Positions 1 through 4,923 of a stretch of DNA of 9,744 bases are shown here, piece after piece. The translations under genes and the position numbers were made by a program. This DNA comes from Clostridia bacterium (lineage in GTDB: Bacteria; Bacillota; Clostridia; Oscillospirales; QAKW01): assembly GCA_017442025.1 (NCBI GenBank), contig JAFSBD010000100.1, positions 1 through 9,744 on the forward strand, written 5' to 3'. The notes under the pieces were generated by a model. It did not search any database and was not told the DNA's origin. It saw nothing but the letters and a program-made list of their open reading frames with translations. Numbering within the stretch: position 1 is the stretch's first letter; each line of letters opens with the position of its first letter.

Positions 1-1956
1 AAGATCAAAGGTGCGCTCATTAGCGCGAAAATCGTCGTTATATAGGGACATATCCGCTTGGAGAACCCCAACCAGGGTAACATGGGGAAAATCCAGCCCC
101 TTGGCAACCATCTGGGTGCCCAGCATAACGTCATATTTTTTTTCGCGGAAATCGGATAATTTTTCGCCGTAGGATAAATAGGAATCTACCGTGTCCATAT
201 CCATGCGAAGAATGCGGATATCGGGAAATAAAGAACGAAGTTCCTCTTCAACATATTGCGTTCCCAATCCCAGCATCTTAATATGCTCACTACCGCATTC
301 GGGGCAATTATAATACTGTTTGATGTTATAACCACAATAATGGCACATCAGCCGTTGATTCGGCTTGTGATAGGTCAAAGCAATGCCGCAGGATGGACAT
401 TTGGATACATTCCCGCAGGAAGAACACCCAACAATGGAATGCATCCCCCGCCGATTGAGAAGAAGAATGGCTTGCTCCCCTGCATGAAAGGTATCCTTCA
501 GTGCTTCCAGCAAAGACTCACCAAACGATTTTGCACCTTCAACCGAAATCTCCTCCTTCATATCGACGAGGGTAACTTCGGGCAGGGCGGCGTCATTATA
601 TCTTTTATTCAATGTGTGAAGTTGATAAAGCCCGCGTTCGGCAGCATAGTAACTTTCCATAGAAGGAGTGGCCGATGCAAGGACAAGGGGAATATTCTGA
701 TGATGCGCAAGAAAACGCGCTATATCGCGCGCATGAAAGCGAGGGCTTGTTTCGGATTTATAGGTAGATTCATGCTCTTCATCCATAATGATGAGACCGA
801 GATTTTTTAAAGGAGCAAATACCGCGCTCCGGGTTCCGACAACGATGCGGGCATCCCCCTGATGAATTTTTTTCCATTCATCCGCCTTTTCGCCAATCGA
901 AAGGCCGCTATGCAATACGGAAACGCAATCACCGTAGCGGCGGTAAAAGCGATTAAGCATCTGGGGTGTGAGCGCAATTTCGGGAACCATCATCAAGACA
1001 GATCTCCCCTGCTTTATCATATCATCCATCAACTTCATAAAAACATGGGTTTTACCGCTCCCGGTAACGCCGTGAAGTAAGTGGGTAGATTCGCAGTTAT
1101 AATGATCGGCAATTTCTTGATAAGCGGCCTGCTGCTCCTCCTGCAAAAGGATGGGAGTATGCTCCTCCATGCGCTCCATATTTTGGTACGGTACACGTTC
1201 TTTGGACTGACTGTATACCTCAATATAGCCTTTTTGAGAGAGGGTCTTTACAGTGGAAACACCGCAACCGGAATAATAAAGCGCATCCTTGGCAGAAAGA
1301 TCCGATTCATCCAAAAAGATGGAAAGAAGATCCCGTTGCTTATCAAAGCGAGGTCCTAATTCCGATAGAAAGAACTCAATTTCTTCCACAGAGCGGGCAC
1401 GCCGAATTCTTTTTTCTTTCAAATCGCCGATATTGCGGATCGATTTGATCTCTTCGATTAAAACACCGTCGCGATAAGCGGGCAGGCAAAATTTTTTTAG
1501 TCTTTGCGGAATTTCACTGCGTTTAACAGAATGACCGATCTCCTTCATAAAGGATACCAAATCGGCATATTCCCCGGAAATCTTCTCGCAAGCAGGATTC
1601 AACGCAAAAGTTTCGTTGATTTTATAATCCAATCCACGGGGGATCATGCAATGAATCGCTTGATAGCGTGTGATAAAATAATGCTCAGCCATCCAATCGC
1701 AAAGCTTCAGATGAATACCATCCAGCATAGGGCTTCGATCCAGTAAACGAACCGCTTCTTTCAATTCATCGGTATCTTCGGATTGAAAAACAGATAAGAC
1801 CATTGCTTTTTTCAAGACATTGGCCTTTCCGAACGGCACCAAAACGCGCATGCCGGGCAAAACGGAAGCAGCAAAAGAACTCGGCAGGATATAATCATAA
1901 TCCCTGTCGATCTTCTGCACAATCTGATCGATGGCAACCCGGCAAACAAACGGCAT
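1..1956 (-). CDS. priA: Primosomal protein N' (PriA), replication restart helicase, 3' end cut by window edge
   Basis: PriA is the superfamily 2 DNA helicase that recognises stalled forks and reloads the replisome. The frame is open without a stop from the ATG at 1956 to base 1, giving 652 residues. Family members have about 730-800, so roughly the last 80-150 are outside the window. Visible features in order are an N-terminal DNA-binding region with the PriA-like stretch PGMRVLVPFG (about 34-43), Walker A GVTGSGKT (296-303) and the DEEH box (392-395). Eight zinc-binding cysteines follow (511, 514, 520, 523, 538, 541, 551, 554), then RMDMDT and the helicase motif GTQMVAKG (613-620). The start lies one base after the rpoZ stop with no strong Shine-Dalgarno sequence, so coupling to rpoZ translation is likely. 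coaBC, which usually precedes priA in Bacillus, is missing here. Identity is essentially certain. Confidence 0.97.
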   Translation of the reverse strand, partial: MPFVCRVAIDQIVQKIDRDYDYILPSSFAASVLPGMRVLVPFGKANVLKKAMVLSVFQSEDTDELKEAVRLLDRSPMLDGIHLKLCDWMAEHYFITRYQAIHCMIPRGLDYKINETFALNPACEKISGEYADLVSFMKEIGHSVKRSEIPQRLKKFCLPAYRDGVLIEEIKSIRNIGDLKEKRIRRARSVEEIEFFLSELGPRFDKQRDLLSIFLDESDLSAKDALYYSGCGVSTVKTLSQKGYIEVYSQSKERVPYQNMERMEEHTPILLQEEQQAAYQEIADHYNCESTHLLHGVTGSGKTHVFMKLMDDMIKQGRSVLMMVPEIALTPQMLNRFYRRYGDCVSVLHSGLSIGEKADEWKKIHQGDARIVVGTRSAVFAPLKNLGLIIMDEEHESTYKSETSPRFHARDIARFLAHHQNIPLVLASATPSMESYYAAERGLYQLHTLNKRYNDAALPEVTLVDMKEEISVEGAKSFGESLLEALKDTFHAGEQAILLLNRRGMHSIVGCSSCGNVSKCPSCGIALTYHKPNQRLMCHYCGYNIKQYYNCPECGSEHIKMLGLGTQYVEEELRSLFPDIRILRMDMDTVDSYLSYGEKLSDFREKKYDVMLGTQMVAKGLDFPHVTLVGVLQADMSLYNDDFRANERTFDL

Positions 1957-1957
1957 T

Positions 1958-2185
1958 TTATTCTTCGCTCTCGCTTAATGCAACCATGCTGTCGATATCA
2001 GTCTTCATATTGACCTTACCGTTTGCAATATCGGTAATGGCAAGCTTAACCGGTTTATCATTCAGATCGATCTGATTGGACTCAGCGTGCTCCGAAATTT
2101 GGCGAGCGCGCTTTGCAGTCATAATGACCAGCGCATAACGGCTTTGGGTTACCTTTTCAAGTTCAGCTACTGCAGGATATAACAT
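1958..2185 (-). CDS. rpoZ: DNA-directed RNA polymerase omega subunit
   Basis: Omega is the small subunit that helps fold and hold the beta' subunit of RNA polymerase. The 75-residue product carries the family signature SRYALVIMTAKRARQI (about residues 15-30) and a second conserved patch, KPVKLAITDIANGK (about 44-57), and it ends in an acidic tail. Length and motifs match Firmicutes omega proteins. The ATG at 2185 is preceded by AGGAG at 2196-2200, a somewhat long 10-base spacing. It follows gmk by 15 bases and precedes priA by one base. This matches the conserved gmk-rpoZ order, except that coaBC does not follow. Confidence 0.95.
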   Translation of the reverse strand: MLYPAVAELEKVTQSRYALVIMTAKRARQISEHAESNQIDLNDKPVKLAITDIANGKVNMKTDIDSMVALSESEE

Positions 2186-2200
2186 TCTTCCATTTCTCCT

Positions 2201-2752
2201 TTATTGATTGATTATTTTTTCAATTTCATCGGCTGCTCTTTCAACAGTATCGTTGATCACTGTATACTCGTAATCGCCGGAATTTGCAATTTCTTTTTTT
2301 GCTTGCTCGATGCGAGCTGCAACAACCGGGGAGGTTTCGGTCCCCCGCCCGCGAAGACGCGCTTCTAATACATCAATATTAGGCGGTAAGATAAAGATCA
2401 TCATCGCATCAGGGCACTTTTTCTTCACCTGGCGTGCACCGCAAGGTTCGATCTCTAAAACGATATCGTTGCCCTTGAGGCGTTGTTCTTCAACATAGTC
2501 TGCCGGAGTCCCATAGTAATTATCGCAATAGGTGGCGTATTCCAGCATATCGCCGCGCGCAATTTTTTCTTCAAACTCCTTATGCGTGATAAAATAGTAA
2601 TGAATGCCATGCTCTTCACCGGGGCGGGGTGCGCGTGTGGTTGCCGAAACCGAAACCTTCAGTTGAGGTTTTCTGCGCAGTAGTTCTGCCAGAACGGTTC
2701 CTTTTCCCGCTCCGCTGGGGCCGGAGATAATAATCAATTTGCCTTTATTCAT
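2201..2752 (-). CDS. gmk: Guanylate kinase
   Basis: Guanylate kinase phosphorylates GMP or dGMP to GDP or dGDP with ATP in the cytosol. From the chosen start the protein has 183 residues. The P-loop GPSGAGKGT is at 11-19. It is followed by the GMP-binding segment with YCDNYYGTP, the LEIE strand, and the lid-region RGRGTET. The frame extends upstream to an ATG at 2785, but those extra residues (MTATMKRMMKM) only read the acidic tail codons of remA in another frame. The start at 2752 (or the adjacent ATG at 2755) gives the usual N-terminus, and a GAGG stretch lies 9-12 bases upstream. The gene overlaps remA by 8 bases. Oddity: the segment after LEIE reads PCGARQV, where the family usually has a hydrophobic residue, then Gln-Gly-Ala. 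Confidence 0.95.
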   Translation of the reverse strand: MNKGKLIIISGPSGAGKGTVLAELLRRKPQLKVSVSATTRAPRPGEEHGIHYYFITHKEFEEKIARGDMLEYATYCDNYYGTPADYVEEQRLKGNDIVLEIEPCGARQVKKKCPDAMMIFILPPNIDVLEARLRGRGTETSPVVAARIEQAKKEIANSGDYEYTVINDTVERAADEIEKIINQ

Positions 2753-3011
2753 CATCTTCATCATCCTCTTCATCGTAGCTGTCATTCAAACGATTCGCCA
2801 CCGTTTCCGGTTGCAGAGGCGATAAAATAACATGCTCACTATCGGTAATAATAACCGCACGGGTTCTGCGGCCATAAGTTGCATCCACCAAAACACTGCG
2901 GTCCTTTGCCTCGGTAACAACGCGCTTTATCGGTGCGCTATCTGGGCTGACAATCGCAATGATCCGCGATGAGTTGATCATATTACCAAAACCAATGTTG
3001 ATCAGTTTCAT
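2745..3011 (-). CDS. remA: RemA-family DNA-binding regulator (extracellular matrix regulatory protein, DUF370)
   Basis: In Bacillus subtilis RemA is a ring-forming DNA-binding protein that activates biofilm matrix and osmoprotection genes. Homologues are widespread in Firmicutes, at this same position next to gmk. The 88-residue product has the hallmark N-terminus INIGFGNMI, then SPDSAPIKR, ATYGRRTRAV and HVILSPLQPETVANRL, nearly as in B. subtilis. A strong AAAGGAG lies 7 bases before the ATG. It starts 12 bases after yicC. The last dozen residues are almost all Asp/Glu, and the GAT/GAA codons of that tail carry the start region of gmk. What RemA regulates in this organism cannot be read from the window. 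Confidence 0.94.
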   Translation of the reverse strand: MKLINIGFGNMINSSRIIAIVSPDSAPIKRVVTEAKDRSVLVDATYGRRTRAVIITDSEHVILSPLQPETVANRLNDSYDEEDDEDDE

Positions 3012-3023
3012 GAAAAAACTCCT

Positions 3024-3908
3024 TTATTCTACGTTTTGAATCTGCTCCCGAATTTTTTCAATGCAGGATTTGACATCAACAACGATTTTTGTTATCTCAA
3101 TACTGTTGCACTTGGAACCGATGGTATTGATCTCGCGGTTCATTTCCTGGACCAGGAAATCCAGTTTCTTACCAATCGGCCCGCCCTGGTCTAAAAGACC
3201 GCGGAATTGAGAGATATGGCTTGCCAGGCGAACAGTTTCTTCATCAACAGCAACCTTATCGGCAAAGATAGCGACCTCCGTCAAAAGACGAGACTCTTCT
3301 ACATTTCGGTCTGCAAGGGTCTCCTTGATCTTCTCTTCCAATCGTGTTTTATAGGCAGAAACCGATTCGGGCGCAAGCTTCTCTACGCTCTCAACGGCTT
3401 TTTCGATAAAGAGAAGGTTATCCAGCAGATCCCCTTTCAGTTCTGCGCCTTCGATCTCCCGCATCTCGATAAAAGAAACAAGCGCTTCGTCCAGGGCAGT
3501 CAAAACAGCAGTTTTAACGTCATCGTCGGAAACCTCGGGCTGGGTAATCGCCAAAACATCCGGCAAAGTAAGAATACGGGCGGCGGCAAGATCATTGCGT
3601 ATGCCAAATTCCGATTCCAGTTCTTTTGCTGCATCCAGGTAAGCACGGATAAGATTTTGATCCAACTTTGCAGTTAACTCAACATCCTCTGCGCTTTTCT
3701 CGGTATGGAAATATACATCCACCTTCCCGCGCGAAACCGATTCCCCGATTCTCTTTTTAATGGGCTCTTCCAGGAAGGCGTAATCTTTATAAATGCGTGC
3801 AGAAAAATCAAAAAAGCGGTGATTGACGGATTTAATATCAATTGTAAAATCCAGGCCACCGAAACTGCCGGTTCCACGGCCGAAACCGGTCATACTTTTA
3901 ACAGACAT
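3024..3908 (-). CDS. yicC: YicC/YloC-family endoribonuclease
   Basis: E. coli YicC is an endoribonuclease linked to small-RNA decay, and the B. subtilis homologue is YloC. The product has 294 residues, the usual length. The N-terminal YicC-like domain begins with the family-typical SMTGFGRG (5-12) and has DIKSVNHRFFD (about 24-34). The C-terminal DUF1732 domain includes the conserved QEMNREINTIGSKCNS stretch and ends IEKIREQIQNVE. The ATG at 3908 has a GAGG Shine-Dalgarno sequence 7 bases upstream, and a TTGACA/TATAAT-type promoter lies just before it. It is the first gene of the yicC-remA-gmk-rpoZ-priA operon. Family assignment is firm. The RNA substrate here is unknown. Confidence 0.95.
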   Translation of the reverse strand: MSVKSMTGFGRGTGSFGGLDFTIDIKSVNHRFFDFSARIYKDYAFLEEPIKKRIGESVSRGKVDVYFHTEKSAEDVELTAKLDQNLIRAYLDAAKELESEFGIRNDLAAARILTLPDVLAITQPEVSDDDVKTAVLTALDEALVSFIEMREIEGAELKGDLLDNLLFIEKAVESVEKLAPESVSAYKTRLEEKIKETLADRNVEESRLLTEVAIFADKVAVDEETVRLASHISQFRGLLDQGGPIGKKLDFLVQEMNREINTIGSKCNSIEITKIVVDVKSCIEKIREQIQNVE

Positions 3909-3930
3909 GATACTACCTCACTATTATTTT

Positions 3931-3966
3931 ATTATATTATAATATCACAAATTAATTATTTGTCAA
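3931..3966 (-). promoter_or_regulatory. Sigma-A promoter of the yicC-remA-gmk-rpoZ-priA operon
   Basis: Reading the minus strand, a perfect -35 box TTGACA lies at 3966-3961. Two -10 candidates follow: TATTAT at 3944-3939, with a 16-base spacer and an upstream TG giving an extended -10, and TATAAT at 3941-3936, with a 19-base spacer. A second TATAAT at 3936-3931 is too far from the -35. Transcription would begin around 3925-3935, leaving a leader of only about 20 bases that carries the GAGG of yicC. The base just upstream of the -35 is the edge of the left inverted-repeat arm. Confidence 0.8.
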
Positions 3967-3987
3967 TAAAATAGGGAAAATATGCAT
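3967..3987 (+). repeat. Left arm of imperfect 21-base inverted repeat flanking cwlJ-gerQ
   Basis: On the plus strand this block begins TAAAATAGGG and ends ATGCAT. It matches the reverse complement of 4839-4859 at 19 of 21 positions (mismatches at positions 11 and 15). It directly abuts the -35 box of the yicC promoter and lies just outside the gerQ terminator. Whether it is an operator, an AT-rich upstream promoter element, a decayed duplication of the cwlJ leader or an element end cannot be settled from the sequence. Confidence 0.55.
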
Positions 3988-3996
3988 CTTTTATGC

Positions 3997-4032
3997 AGAA
4001 AAAGGCGATGCAAATACGCATCGCCTTTTTCT
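3997..4032 (-). terminator. Intrinsic terminator after gerQ (stem also works in the other direction)
   Basis: A perfect 15-base-pair stem, 3997-4011 with 4018-4032, has a 6-base loop. Its core GGCGATGC/GCATCGCC is flanked by an A-run on one side and a T-run on the other. On the minus strand the T-run follows the hairpin, ending transcripts that come from gerQ, whose stop codon is one base away. The T-run on the opposite strand would also let it stop transcripts running left to right. Confidence 0.9.
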
Positions 4033-4033
4033 T

Positions 4034-4360
4034 TTAGAGCCTTCTTTTGTTGCTTTTGCCGGTTGGCAACACGCCGGACCCCACAAAAGTTACAAACTTA
4101 ATAGAATAAAGATCGCAAACAATATAGTTGCCGGTGCGGGGCTCAAATAAAACGATAAAGCTCACACCAACATCATATAGAACCCCCTCCTGCTGAACCA
4201 GATTATCCGTTCCGATCAAAAAATCAATAACACAATATTGTCCTTCGTTATTTCGAAGAACCTGTTGCCAGGAGCCGGGATAGGCAGGAGATTGGCTGTA
4301 GTCTTGATTAGAATCCTCCGCGGGGCGAAAATAACTTGCATTTCCGTTTAAATCAGACAT
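4034..4360 (-). CDS. gerQ: Small GerQ-like spore coat protein (divergent)
   Basis: The product has 108 residues, no signal peptide and no membrane segment. Residues 30-92 can be aligned from memory with the GerQ family: a W-x2-VLRNNEG start (31-40), a Gly-Val pair at 59-60, a DVGVSFIVL strand (63-71), P-x-TG (74-77), and an end in LYSIKFVTF (84-92). The N-terminal 30 residues are polar and rich in Gln, Asn, Ser and Tyr. The C-terminal tail is basic (GKSNKRRL). In Bacillus, GerQ is a coat protein needed to localise CwlJ and is cross-linked through lysines. Here only K88, K102 and K105 exist and the N-terminal region has none. The gene begins 12 bases after the hydrolase gene with a good GAGGTG site, so the two form one unit. 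Context and alignment support GerQ, but similarity is weak enough that another small coat protein is possible. Confidence 0.68.
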   Translation of the reverse strand: MSDLNGNASYFRPAEDSNQDYSQSPAYPGSWQQVLRNNEGQYCVIDFLIGTDNLVQQEGVLYDVGVSFIVLFEPRTGNYIVCDLYSIKFVTFVGSGVLPTGKSNKRRL

Positions 4361-4372
4361 AGTAACACCTCA

Positions 4373-4813
4373 TTAAGTAAATTCATATAGATCCGTTGGA
4401 TCATAAAAACAATGTGCTTGATAACGTCCGATATAGTAACCGACATCCGATGGGAAGGTCTGCCTGCAATTGGGATTGAAGGGATTATAAAACCAAAGCG
4501 CATCTCCGAGTCCGGGGAGGCGGTTGCCCGCAATTGCCCAATCGGCGATCGCAAAATGTTCGCCTGTTGGGTTCATATTATAGATATTCTGCGGATTATA
4601 TTGCCCATTTTCAACCGTGCTGGCGCAAGCAAATTGACCGGGCTGAAGGATAATATTCTGAATATTCCTCTGCCCCACTCTCGCATATTCTCCAACCGGA
4701 TAATTTACACGGTTCATAATAACGCTGGCGACTGCCTTCATTCCGATGTCTCCTTCACCACCGGCTTCGCATTGGATCAGGCGCGCCAAAAGTTCGCGAT
4801 CTGAGTATGCCAT
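4373..4813 (-). CDS. cwlJ: CwlJ/SleB-type spore cortex-lytic cell wall hydrolase
   Basis: This is a Hydrolase_2 family protein. Such enzymes cleave spore cortex peptidoglycan during germination. It has 146 residues, close to CwlJ size and essentially the catalytic domain alone. The N-terminus reads ARLIQCEAGGE, whose first Glu (E16) is in the place of the catalytic Glu of CwlJ and SleB. It is followed by GMKAVASVIMNRV, the QPGQFAC loop, ALWFYNP and the C-terminal YIGRYQAHCFYDP. There is no signal peptide, as in CwlJ and unlike SleB, which fits delivery from the mother cell to the spore coat. The ATG at 4813 has AGAGGTGG four bases upstream. It shares a unit with the GerQ-like gene downstream and is separated from uvrA by a terminator. 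A vegetative hydrolase role is less likely without a secretion signal. Confidence 0.85.
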   Translation of the reverse strand: MAYSDRELLARLIQCEAGGEGDIGMKAVASVIMNRVNYPVGEYARVGQRNIQNIILQPGQFACASTVENGQYNPQNIYNMNPTGEHFAIADWAIAGNRLPGLGDALWFYNPFNPNCRQTFPSDVGYYIGRYQAHCFYDPTDLYEFT

Positions 4814-4819
4814 TTCACC

Positions 4820-4866
4820 ACCTCTTTGCTTAAAACTTATGCATTTTTACCCTATTTTAGTATTCA
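4820..4866 (-). promoter_or_regulatory. Putative promoter region of cwlJ-gerQ (sporulation-type, weak)
   Basis: This 60-base AT-rich stretch between the uvrA terminator and the cwlJ ribosome binding site must hold the promoter of the pair. On the minus strand I see GAATA (about 4866-4862) and GCATAAG about 19 bases later, loosely like mother-cell or sigma-G boxes. There is also GGTAAAAATG, which fits the sigma-F -10 pattern GGnnAnAnTR but lacks a good -35. None is decisive. The right inverted-repeat arm covers most of this region. Confidence 0.3.
4839..4859 (-). repeat. Right arm of imperfect 21-base inverted repeat, in the cwlJ upstream region
   Basis: On the minus strand this block begins TAAAATAGGG and ends ATGCAT, matching the plus strand of 3967-3987 at 19 of 21 positions. 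Weaker similarity continues into the following bases (TTTTAAGCA here, TTTTATGCA in the left copy), after a 2-base gap. The arm ends about 26 bases before the cwlJ start codon, inside the presumed promoter region. Confidence 0.55.
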
Positions 4867-4872
4867 AGGCAT

Positions 4873-4912
4873 AAAAAATAAGCGATATGGCATTTCATAT
4901 CGCTTATTTTTT
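4873..4912 (-). terminator. Intrinsic terminator after uvrA
   Basis: A perfect 17-base-pair stem, 4873-4889 with 4896-4912, has a 6-base loop. The core AGCGATATG/CATATCGCT is flanked by A6 on the left and T6 on the right, so on the minus strand it ends in a U-run. It lies 11 bases after the uvrA stop and separates uvrBA from the germination unit. The opposite-strand T-run makes it potentially bidirectional. Confidence 0.9.
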
Positions 4913-4923
4913 GTAATGCAATT

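Noticed and set aside
256..810. A 184-codon open frame on the plus strand
   Set aside because: It lies wholly inside priA on the opposite strand, has no ribosome binding site or recognisable motif, and the priA frame is intact and conserved across it.
2167..2200. A decoy ATG (2193-2191) just after AGGAG and before the rpoZ start, opening an 8-codon frame
   Set aside because: It is only 2 bases from the AGGAG, too close for efficient initiation, and its frame ends at once. It is most likely chance within the spacer.
3207..3677. A 156-codon plus-strand open frame opposite yicC
   Set aside because: It is antisense to an intact conserved gene and its translation looks like no protein family. 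The same holds for the plus-strand frames opposite uvrA, uvrB (for example 8064-8522) and cwlJ (4412-4804).
3959..3968. TTTGTCAATA read as a Spo0A box (TGTCGAA)
   Set aside because: It has two mismatches in seven bases, and the sequence is simply the complement of the -35 box TTGACA of the yicC promoter.
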